This document shows, piece after piece, positions 22,101 to 34,100 of a stretch of 64,000 nucleotides of DNA. The DNA is from Montifringilla adamsi (Eukaryota; Chordata; Aves; Passeriformes; Passeridae): contig JAGGNK010007559.1 in NCBI GenBank assembly GCA_017590115.1, positions 6,922,641 to 6,986,640 on the forward strand, given 5' to 3'. Positions within the stretch are counted from its first letter, which is position 1; each line of letters begins with the position of its first letter. The notes beneath the pieces are model-generated. The model was not told the DNA's origin. It searched no databases and saw only the letters and a program-made list of their open reading frames with translations. Position numbers and translations under genes: made by a program.

Positions 22101-25100
22101 CAGGAATCACCCTTCCCTGTCACCTCTCTGTCCACAGGCATGTCTGCTGTGGCCACCCACAGCCGGCTCCTCCCGGCGCAGCCTCCCAGCAGACCGGCTG
22201 CTTCAGCAGCAGTTTCCCAATACATTCAGAAGATTCACCCACCTCGATAGGGAAGGAGCTCAGCCACAGAGATGTTAAGAAACTCAACCAAAGCTGCCCA
22301 GCCAGCTCAGAACAGAGGCTGGGTGAGAGCCAAGGGCTCCTGACCCCAGCTCTCTGCTACAACCACCAACTGCACCCAAAAAACTGAGCCCAGTGCTGTG
22401 CCCGGCTCCCCAGACAGGGGCTCCCCTAATTCCCCCATGGTGACGGTTAGTAAATTTGGCTGCTAAGATGCTGCAGACTGGGAAACCTGGCTGAGCACCC
22501 ATCCCTGTGCCCAAATGCCATGGCTGTCCAAATGCCTCAGGTGTCCAAAGGCCAGGAGTGCCTTCCTGCCCACAAAGAGCCTGTGCCAGGTTTGAGGCTC
22601 TGCAGCATCACTGAGGATGGGCTCCCCACCAACGCTGACAAACAGGCCCCTCGCCAAGCCAGGCACTATGGGGTTGGTGTGACTGGGGCAAAGCCACTGG
22701 GTTAACTGGCAGGGATGTGGAGGCTGCAGTCAAGGAGGTGGAATCCCATCAGCAGAGGGCAAATGGCAGTGATATGAGAGCAGCTGGGAGCCCCTTACTG
22801 TCCCTACACCAACATCTGGCAACTCCTCAAGAGTAATTGGCATTTTCACCCCTTGAGAAACCTACCAAGCCCTGGACCAGACCAGGGCCCTGCCTGCTCT
22901 GACACTGCACAGACTGCAGGATGGCTGTCACACCAAGCCCTACTCCGGATTTCAGCAGCCTGGAATAACCCCAGCAAGTGCAATAACCTCCCAGGAGCTG
23001 AGCTCTGTGCAGCTTCTCACAACATCCTGAGGCTGGACACAGCATCCCTGTGCTAGGTGCACCTAATGCTCATTTCTAACCTCAACACAAGTCACTATTT
23101 ACCCCTGGCTGAAGCCCCAAATCTTAGGGCTTACAGCCACGCAGAGCCCAAGCTGCTCCTGTCACCAGCATGTCTCTGCTGATGACATGTCTGAGTCTCC
23201 TCTGGCAGCTTGGCCTCCTTCCTTCCTTGAGCAGTACTGTCCTGCAACACGTTCAGATACGATGGTGAATGACGGTGAAGGCGGGTGATGGCAAAGGCAG
23301 GGGAGTTTGAGAGGTTGAGGGATCTGCCTTCCATCTTCCATCCTGGGCTGGGCTGGAGGCCCACCACAGGCAAAGAGGGATAGGACAACAGGACCATGGA
23401 GTCAACTGGGAGCCTTTTTCCTTCTTTAGAGAAGGCTGGGAATATTTTTTCCAGGGTAAATCAGACTTTTAAGGTTTTTTAAGAGGCTGGCAGCAGGTGA
23501 GACATTGGGCAGCATCCCCACATAGCACAGACATTGATTACTCACTCCCAGCCCAGCTACTCCAGGACCCCCATCCAAAGCCCCAATTCCCCCTTGCTGC
23601 TTCCCCTCACAAGCAAAGCAGGAAAAAACAGGCAGTTTGTTCAAAGTGAAGGCTCCCAGAACAATGAAAGGAAAAGCAGAATCGGAAACCCTGTCTCCAT
23701 CCACACAGCTGGGAAGAAGGTGCAGCTCTCAGCTCCCGACCCCAAGGTTTGATGGCCACAGGGGACAGAGGGGACAAACGCCAAGCAGGGAAAAGAGCAT
23801 CACAGGAATCCTTTGGGGCTGGATTGAACCCTCGCAAAATCCAAACACATGCTCCTGCTCTGAGTTTCAGAAGGATTTCAGATGGGGTGAGATGGATGGT
23901 GCTTGCTCCTCTTCTCTACAGTAATTTGTGAGTTTATAGTGGCTGCCTACCCCGAAGTGATACAGCCCAGCCCAGCTCCCCTGGCCAGGAGAAATGGTAA
24001 CACCCCTTCAACACAGAGCTGAAATTGCATCCCCCAGCCCCATCCAGGATGGAAACAGCTGGGAAAGGCTTCGGGTGGGGAAGCCAGGCAGCTCCTTCGG
24101 AGATACAAGGGCTCCTTTCCCAGCTGGCCGGGGAAACGCGTTACCGGGAGGTGAAGTCACCGTCCCTGCTGGGACCTGGCTATTCCGCTCTCCAGGATAT
24201 GAACTCAGAGGAGCTGTATTTGCCCAGGGAAGAGGTGGAGCCTTTTCCATTTCCCCCATCCTTCCGAAAGGACAGGACGCCTCCTGAGCGGGAAGAGATG
24301 GGCCGATAGTGGTGGGGGCCAACGGCCAAGTGCCAGCACTGCCTGAACCTGCAGCAGGCACGCCATGGGGCCAACAGCTATCCCAGGCTAAGGGACATGG
24401 GGACCAGCAGAGCATCAGCTCCAGCATTAACAATGCACTTTAGCTCATGTCCAGCTGGTTCCCTGGAAGTCAAGGAAGGGCTATCTCAGATACCCTGGCA
24501 AAGAGGCTGCACCTACAGACACTCTGAGTGTTGTCATAATGCCTTACCCAGTAAATGGTGCATTAACATAATCTGTGGTGGATGTGCTACAGATTGACAA
24601 GGGCAGAAATAACACAAAAAGGACTTAGAGAGATTAAGAGAACAAACCCAGGCAGATTCAACCTGGGAAAAATGCAGATTGCAGCATCTGGGGAGAAATA
24701 ATCCAACCGGCAGCAGGTCAATGGGAGGAAGAAAGAGGGGAAGCAGGATGTGGGGGGACGGTGAGAGAAGCAGTGTGAGCGTGGGCACAGAGGGACCTGC
24801 TGGTCAGGAAAGCAACCTCGGCAGCCTGCGTGGGGGGATGCTGCTTCCCAGGGTACCATCTCCCACCATGTATTCTGTTGCTTCCTGGGGTACCATTGCC
24901 CATCACATACCCAGGGCTGTGAACATGAGAGAGGCTCACAGGGAACATGAGAGATGAGTGACAGGAGCCAGCAGTGAAGGACTGGCCTTGCATGGGAAGA
25001 TTAGGGCAGGTCAGTAAGTCTGGATTAGCTGAGCAACAGTTAATTAGGGAGGGCGAGCAGGGACGCAGCAACCCAGCAACCCACCTACACCTGGAGGGGT

Positions 25101-28100
25101 TTGACGCTCCAGAGCAGCACGTACCTATTTATTTTATGGTTCTAACAATGAGCCCCAGATAAAAATTAGAGCAGCCAACAGTGGCCAGCAAAACCCTGTG
25201 GGCTCAAGGGAGCGAAACAGGGATCCAGCCCTTACATAGCTTGGAGGTCGCAGCAACCATGCAGCTTCCAGGGGAAGCAGGGCAAGGCTGAGGCTTGAGG
25301 ACTGGGCTGCCACAGCCCTATGGCACCAGGTTGCCATCAGTGCCAGCCCCGTGCCCGCACATGGCAGCTTGGCACCCAGGAGCTGCTCCAGCCGGTGGAG
25401 CCAGTACTCAAAGCACACAGCGATGCGGAGGCTGGAAATCCTGTGACATCCTCCTCCTTTGGCCCCAGGGAAGCTGCCGTGCACCTGGAGCAGGCGCTGC
25501 CAGGGCGGACGGAGCGGCTGTCCCCACCCTGGCTACGCTAATCTGGGCAAGGCACACACAGGATGGGAGGGGAGGCAGCGGGAGGTGAAGCTGTTCGCTG
25601 GAGGTCACCCAGAAGGTCGATGGTTCAAGCGCCGTCACTCCTTCCCAAGGCTGCGACACGGCTGGGAACTGAATTTTACTCAAAACTCCCCCCTCTCGCC
25701 AGCAGCCCATGGGCAATCAGCTGTCGGCAGCCCGGGACTAACCTCAGACGGCTGCTGGCGGCCAGTTTGCAGTCACACGGTTAAAAATACCTTGCGGATG
25801 CCTTTCCTCAACTCTGACCCCGCGAGCCGGTGCTGCCGCCAGCCCCGCTCAGGGACATGCCGGAGGGGTCCTCTGGGACAGTCACAGCCTGGGCTGTGCA
25901 GGGACATGGCAGCTGCTGCCTGGGGACTGGGTTTTCCTAAGAACCAAGGATTTCCACTTCTGGGGGGCTGCTGACTATATTCTCTATTGCCAAACTGAAA
26001 TACGGGGCTCAGCTTCCTAAAGCTTCCTTCCAGCAAGTGATGCCTGCACTGTGCAGCTCCCTCTGAACTGCAGCCTGGATTTCAGCAGCTTCAGCAAAAT
26101 GTCTCCTTCCCTCCAGGACAGAGCAAAAATGTGGCCTCTGGTTCCTGCAGTCTTAAGGGATGCTGGTTGAGTGACTACTCCTGCAGATTCCATGGTGCTG
26201 CAGCCGTTTGTGGCATCTCCATTGGGAAAGAGCATAAGGATCTCACTCAGCAGTGGCCACTCAGCTCCCAAGCCATGATGGATGGGAGGAATCCCTCTCC
26301 AAATCCCTTCTCCAGTGATGGTGAGGGCACACAGGGCACCTTGCTGTTCCCATTCCCCGTGCAAAGGTCACCTGCCAAAACTCATGAGAACTGACTGGCT
26401 GCTCCGTGCTGCTGGCAAGTGGGAATGGGAGAGGAATGGGTCCATCACTAGCAGGCACAGGCCAACTTCTCTCCAGTCTGGGACAAGCAACCTGAGATGG
26501 TCCTGTTGCCACTCTCTCCCTTCCCTCTCAAGGCAGGGAAAAGTGTTGTCCTTTCAACAGCATCCCGTGGCATGGTGTTGTCCATGCCCAGAGTGAGAGC
26601 TTCTTTGCCAGATGGATCAGACCGTCCGACTGCCCGCCTGCATTTCTGGCTGGACCATTCCAAAGTGGGAGAAACCATCGCCAAAATCTTGCCCACAGCC
26701 TTAGCTGGATTGGGATATTTTCAGGCAGCTGTGGCAGTGAAGGGTTTGCCTGGGATCCTGGTCTACAATGGGGTTCCATATGCAGTGGACAGGAGAGGGA
26801 CATGACAGCTACATGACCAGGCTGTCGTGCACCACCCTGCATGTCCCCACATGGAAGTAGCAATCACTTAGCAGTTAGGGACAGTCTGTGTCCTGGGGAG
26901 AGGCATCACCCTGTTCTGGAAGCAGGAACCTGCCCCAGGACCCCACACCCACCCTCCCATCCCTTTGGGGCCCTTGGTGACTGCTGAGTTATTCTGGGCA
27001 CACTGCGTTCCTGACCCCCTTCCCTCATCCCAGCTGCTCCAGGGCCGGCAGGGAGGGCAGCGGGTTCCTCCCATTGCCCAGCCCGGACGCCAGAGCCGGG
27101 CAGCAGCTGCTTGGGGACCAGCTGGGGACAAAGGCAACACGGAGCAGCCCCATCCCCCCATATGCCTTGGAAGGGACAAGGGCTGAGTTAGTTACAGCAA
27201 GGTCAAAGGCATCACAATACAACTCCAATAGAAAAGAAGGAGCTGGATCTGAGGAATCACAATGCAACTTAAACAGAAAAGGAGCTGGATCTGAAGACCA
27301 TGGGCTGAGCTCTGGTCAGCTGCTCCCCATAAAGGGATCAGGAAACGGTTTGGGGGCAGTACATCAACACCTCCCACCCCCCAAAGAACAGGCCCACCTC
27401 AGCACCAGAGGTAAACAGAGGCAGAGGCAACTTCCTTGGCTCCTTGTCAGACCAATGTTGTGCCCAGCTTCCCACAGGGACTCCACTGCCCACAGGGACC
27501 CCTCTGCCAGATCAGCCCCCATCACCCTGGCCCTGCCTGGGCGCTCCCCACGCCCCATCCCGATGGAGCAGTGGTGGGACACAAGCCAAGGCCTGCCTGC
27601 TCCCTGGACCCCTGCCGGGAACCTGATCTGTTTACGCCTTCCTAGCACGGCGGGTGCGTGTCGGGAACGGCCCCGGCAAGCCCGACTTGGCGGCGCAGGC
27701 AGGACGTGGGAGCAAGCCCTGAAACCCCACCTGCTGCCCCGCAGCATCCCGGGGCGGGTGTGGGGAGAAAGTGGAGGAGCACAGGGAAAAATGGGACCCT
27801 CCTGCCTCCATCTGCTCCTTTTTGTAGGAAAAGGCACCACTTCTTGCTCTGTACTACCCCTCCTGTGGCATCCAATGCCCCCTACGCCATGAGACCATGG
27901 CAGGTTGCTCCATCTCCAGACTTGGCAGGGAACAGCTTTCTGAGCAGTGGCAATCCTGGGAAAGCACTGGGAGAGCCAACTAGCCCTGGAAGCCTCGTCC
28001 CTACCTGGAAAACGAGGTACTGTTTTTGCAAACATAGCCAGCAACATGTGTGGGCACAGAGGGCTGATGGCCACACGCTGGTCCCTGTTCCAGGGTCTGG

Positions 28101-31100
28101 GCTGTACCCAACTGGCTCAGAGAAGAGGCACCCACCTGCACTGCTCCTGGGAGTAGATGTTCATCCAGGACTGCTCATCTGGTGTGAATTCAGTCTCACA
28201 AAGCTACAGGCATTTGGAGCAGGCTGCAGTGGGACAGAGTCATGACTTTAGGGACTCAGAGCTGGACACCTGCTCATCCACACCAGGTTTGGGTTGAAAG
28301 GAACAGAGAAGCAGCTCCAGGATATCCATGTGCTGCTAAATATAACTAGTGGGACAAATGCTCCAAGACAGGGAGTTGCCTGCATCTTCACACTGTTGAG
28401 CAGGAAACTGAGGGCTCTCCCAATGCTTAAGTAGCTCTTGAGGTTTGGAGACACAGAGCAGGGTCAGAGGCAGCACCTCATTCTGTGCAGGAACCTCCTT
28501 CCCTCTAAGGAGTGTCTCGCTTCTTTTTAAGCCAGCAGGATTAGCAGGTACTGATTCAGGGAAGCCAGGAGGGCTCATGAAGCCCTTCCCATCTGTGTCA
28601 GCCCCACAAAACCAAACCACAGCTGCTTCAGACCAACCAGAGCAGCCTGGGTTGCAGCCCAAAGCAATCCCTGGACCATGGCTGTGCTGGATGCCACACT
28701 GCTGGCCAGACTGACCATGTGCCCATGTTTCCTGTGTAGGCAATGATTAGCCATCAGGAAGGACTCTGGCCCCCTTTGGAGGCCACTGAGGCCAGTGGTT
28801 CACACGTGGCCTTGCCATGGTAGGGACACATCCCAGATCCCTGAGGGGCTGCACAGGCTGTGACTTGGGTGTCCTGCCCAGGGAGACAGAACACCCATGG
28901 AAGGGGAAGATTGGTGGGGCTCCCAATCCCCAGTCTCCATACTGCTATTTGCATCCAGTTCACCTCCAGCTGGAAATCCCCTTCAGGCTTATCCACGCCT
29001 GTCCTGGCAAAGAAACAAGGCAATACCCCACAGGGGGCTGCTGGAGGGGAAGAGTGAGGCAGGCAGCCCCTGGGATAGGTGTTCTGTGGGTGCAAGAGGC
29101 ACCTGCAGAGTGGGTGACAGAGCCTGAGCCAACCTTGCTGCTGGGGACACCTCAGTGACAGGCAGCAGATGTCCTTGCCGTGCTCGCCAACTCCCTTCCA
29201 AGCAGACAGGGCCTTACACAACCAGCCGTGCCCAGCATTACGAAATCCCAGGAGTTTTCACCCCTCCCAGCACAGCCGCCCACCTCAGGTGGCCGAGCCA
29301 GACCCAGCTCCTGGGATGGCACCAGGGAGGACGGGGCAGGGGGTCTGGGCATGGCATCAGTGCTGGGGGCTATGCTCCCTGCACAGCCTTGGCTGGGGCC
29401 CGTGGGGAGCGGCGCTGGCAGGGCTTGGCGGAAGCACAGCCGGACGTGTTGCACCAGGCCTGGGACGCTGCGGGAGCCGCATACCTGCCTCACGCAGGTT
29501 CCCCCTGCTCCCTTATCTCGCCATCGCAGTCCTGCTCGCTTGCAGCTCCGGCCTTTCTCCCTGGGGTTGCAAACGGCTCGGGGTGGCTGTACACCTATCC
29601 TGGGCAGCATCCCGCAGGAGCGAGGGATGGGCCAGAGTATCCAGCCCTTCCTTCCCTGGGAGGGTAGAGATCATACCAACAGAGCCATTTCCAAGCAGTT
29701 TGGGCATCTCCAGACAGGTCTGTGACTCACCATGACACCTCGGCAAGGCTTGGGTGATATTACAGCCCCAAGGTTCAAACAGATCCCTCCCTCTCCATCC
29801 CAGGCACGATTTTTTAGGGAAAGCCAGGATGGGATTTAGGGGGAGCCAGAATGCTTGCAGCTCCTCCCCACCCTCTGACTTACTAGAGCAGCCGGGGAAA
29901 AAAAAAAAAAGGTGGTTTATTGTTATTTAGTTTCTTGCCCCTTTCATACTCCTTTGCCGGAGTTTTTGCCAGCGGCAGGCCCCGGGTCTGGCGGGGATCC
30001 AGGACAGCCGAGGCGCTTTTAAAAACAAAGCAGGGCGCGTGCATGCACACATACACGCACGGCATCCAACCCCGCTTTTAACTCTTGCCGGAGCAATGCT
30101 AGTGGAAGCATCCATTTCCAGCAGGAAACCATCTTACACACAGTCCATCGCCACTGAGATCCAACAATTCACCTCCCACCTTCCCAGAAAAACCTCTTTG
30201 CGGCACTGGGATCCTGACAGAGAGGTGGCAGAAAGTGATGCTGGTCATTTTCATGGTCCACCAGCATCCTCCTGGACCCAGCCAAGCCAGAGAATGGAAC
30301 GCTGGTGCTGGCAGTGTCCTTGCCATGTCCCCTTCTCTGCAGCCCTGGGGAGCACTGTCCTGGTTACCGTGCCCGTGTGCTGCTGGCAGCCGGGCACACG
30401 GTGTCCCAGGGCTCGGGGCTGCCCTCCCTGTCTGCCTTCGAGCTGTTGTCATTGTGTGTTTCTGGGTCAGACAGCCAAAACGGCCTCTGCAGCCCTTGGA
30501 AAGAGGCAGTTGAGCCCCCTGGTCTGGGCTGAGTCACCAGGAAATGCCCAAGGGATGGAAATTCCCCTCCTGTCCCAAACCTCAGCCTCCTGCCTGTGAC
30601 ACTGGGGATGGCTGCCAGCCTGGCTCCATCCATGGCCCTAAGGGACCTCCACATTTCCAGGAGATCCCCTATTCCCTGGCATATCCCAGTGCTGTCTGGC
30701 CATCTCCAAAGGACAGCAGAATGGCCTGGAGCAGGCTCAAAAGTCTCCACATTCATCCCCTTCCCCATAAAGGTTAGCCTGGTTTTCCCCTCACTCTTTT
30801 GCAGAGACAAGAAAAAGTCAGCTGCAGTGGCCCAGGCTGACAGCAGGGACCACAGGCTGCCCTGCCAATGGGTGTCCAAAGGCTGAGGACAGAAACACAG
30901 ACCTGGGACAGGGGGAGATGGGGAGCTGTGAACACAGGGAAATGGGGTGCAGAGAGGCAGGGGCTGGGTCAGACGATGCCCAGCACAGGCTCCTCCATCT
31001 CCCTGTGTGATACCGTTTGCTCATGCCTTATCTCCTGCACTGGCACAGCGACTCTTTCCCTGGCTCCGGGCGCTCCAGTGGCAGCCGGGCCCCTTTCCAA

Positions 31101-34100
31101 ACACAACACCCGTTGGAGCCCAGCTTTGAAAACCAACTGTCCCTTCACTCCTTCCGCTGCCTGTGTGGGGCTTTCGCTTCCCAGCTAGAGAGGTGGGAAC
31201 ACCAGGATGTGGATGGAAAAACCCACCCAGCAAACATCAGGCTACCAGAGGAGATCCCCCCTTCCAGGGAGGTTGGGAGCCACAGGAGGAAGAAGAAAGG
31301 ATTGTCCCCACCTTGCCATGGAGCTGCAGCCCCACCACCATACAGCTCCATGGCTGCTTCACTTTCCAGAGCCTTTGAAGGCTCTTTTCTCCCGCTCCCA
31401 TCACCCACCCACCGCAGGCTGGTTCAGGAGCAGGTGTGAGCATGCTGTGGGGTGGTGGGGTCCCCGGCACAAGGCCACCGCCAGCCTGGCTCCCCAGGCA
31501 CGGTGCCTCGCCCCGCTCCTGGCTCAGTCCCGGAGGAAGAGGGAGTTTTGCCCGTTTCGGCAGAGTTTCTCAGCGTCTCTCCGCAGGCGTGCCCACAGCC
31601 TTTCCAAGTCAGAGCGCGGCTGCGGAGCCGGTCCAGCCCGTCAGACCTACAGCATGCGGGGAGAGGAGGGGAGGACACAGCCAAGGACGCTTTGGGAACT
31701 CATCCTCACAACCTGGGCTTCAGGGGATGTGGCCAGAGCCACACTCGTGCTCGGTGGCAGGGCTGGGTCCAGCCGCCTGCACTGCCCAGGGCAGGAGTAG
31801 AGCAGGAAAGGTGCCCAGGCACCCCTGCACCACTGCCACCAGGGAAAGCCATCGGGTGTAACAGAGCCTGACACGATAAGGATCCTGCCCAAGGCCAGTC
31901 TGAGCTTTGCCCTCCAGCCAGACCAGGAATAGCACCTGGAGTACCCGAGGGTTTAGAACAAGCCTCGCTCAGTAGCAGCAGCGAAGAGGAGAAGACAGTC
32001 CTCCTCTGTAAGGGGGGATGGCACACTGGGCTTGCTGCCTGGCACAAAGGCACATCCAACACCATTACAAAATAACTCCTAGATTGCAAAAAAGGAGCAA
32101 CTTCTTCCCCAAACAACTACAGACCTGCTGCTGTTGGGAGAAGCAGGAATCCCAGCAGGTCATAAAAGGAGGGCAGATGTTTCTGCAGAGGACTGGGACA
32201 CAGAGCGCCGGTGGCAAAGGCTAACAAATCACAGGGGAGATATTAAACCTCATGCTTTGAGGCTTAAGCTGATACAGCTACTAGGGATTAGGAGGAAATT
32301 CAAGGGGGAGAGAAGGAGTGAGTTATCCCACATCTGCCTGCTGCAGTCTCACAGCATGCGGAGCAACATTGCCTTTCTCCTGCCAAACTGGATGGTGGCA
32401 GCAGCATCTGAGGGCTGGCACAGCTCTTGAGAAAACCTTAACATGCTTTGTGCTGCTGGGGCGCAGTGGTGAGAGGTTCCAACACAGGCGTGGAGATAAA
32501 GCCAAGACCCCTCTGCAAGCTTTGCTAGCATTTAATGACTCGCTAGATCATGGCCCAAACACAGCCATGTCCCATGAGCCCACCCCAGTCCTTAATACCT
32601 AAAGTCTGGAAAGCACCAACATGGCTGGTGAAATGGGGCAGGTGGCTGACTGAATTTCCTCAAGGCAGCAGCTGAACCCAGGCAGGGCTTTGCTCCCTGT
32701 CCTTGAGAGTTTCACACCAGTTTGCTCAGCTGCTGCCCTTTCTTTGTACTTTGCATACGTTTAAACAAAAACCTTCACCACTCCCATGAGGAAGGCAAAC
32801 AGTGAGTCCAGCTTCCATTGCCTTTCACAGCTCCTCAAGCCCCCCACTATCACAGGGACTCTCCCTCTCCCAGCATCACCCTGGCATCCCCCCATCCCCT
32901 GTCCCTGGATCCTGCATTCAGGGATGGGGACACCCAAACTTCGCCGGGCACCGTCCAGCTCTAGAAGCTGCTGCCCCAGAGATCCCTGGCCAGAGGGGCT
33001 CTGCCTCTCACCTCCCCTGGGAGCCCCAAGCCCTCGGTGCTGGCCCTGGCCGGGCCAACTGGTGCATTGTTGGCGAGGGCAGCAGCCCAGGGACGTGATT
33101 GATCGAGGGGGAGAGAGGCCAAAGCCGTGATGGGTCGTTTAACAATTTCAATTAAACTCTGCAACGCTCCCGAGGCAGAGGGGAGGGGAGAGGGAGAAGG
33201 AAAATAAAAAGCGGGATGTTTCCATTGCCAGGGAACCTCAGCAAAGCACGGCTGGCCCGGCAGGAGCAGCTTGGCTCTCCCAGACCAGAACCCCCTCCCT
33301 GGCTGCAGGAGTGACCACGGTGTCGCGCCGACCTCCCCTTCCCGCAGGCAGGACAACTGCCCTTGCCTGCCCTTTCCCTCCTGGCTCCTGCCCCCAAAAA
33401 TCTTGTCCCTGCCTGCCCCACCACCTTGGAATGAGAGGTGCTGTGACCCACTTGTGCGGCGGCGCTTGCGCGGGGAGGAGGCTGCGCACGGAGAATATTA
33501 AACGTGTCCCTGAAGTTCCCGCTGCCGGGACTGGCGCTTGGATTTTGCTTACGTGCGGTGACTTTTTTAGGCACAGGAAGCCCCAGAGGGCTGATCACAG
33601 CGATCGAGCTCCCAATCCACTGAGACAGCAGAAGGACTCTTAGAGGGATTTAAAAAAATATATAATAAAAAATAAAAATCAGCATCTCAGCCTGTCATAT
33701 GGAAAAGACACTTTAATGAGGAGCAAAGGCAGCAAATGCTTGGTTCACATGGCATCGGTGAGAAGAAGGAGAGGGAACCATAAGGGATGGGGAGCAGTGG
33801 TGCCCTCCATGCTAGGGATGAGCCTCCAGGACCAGGCAAGCCCCACAGCAGGTCAAGCACAGGAGCCCCACTGAAGACTTGCAGCAGCGGCCTTAGAGGG
33901 GTCAGGGTTTTTGGCCCCTCCTTATAAAGGAATAAAATGAAAATAAGCCGAGGGAGCTGCTGATGCCGCTGCAGCGGGGGAGTTAAACACACATGTTCAC
34001 ATGGGTGCCCCACGGCTGCAGGGAGGGGAAGACTCCAGAGAGAAAACAGACAGGATTGAACTGTGAGAGTTACTGGAGGGTGCAGGAGAAAACAAGTGTG

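Noticed and set aside
25590..25650. tRNA-like B-box word GGTTCAAGCGC
   Set aside because: No matching A box or cloverleaf arms could be folded around it.
28281..28330. CR1-like words near GGTTTGGGTTGAAAGG
   Set aside because: The similarity stops after about 15 bases; not enough to call a repeat.
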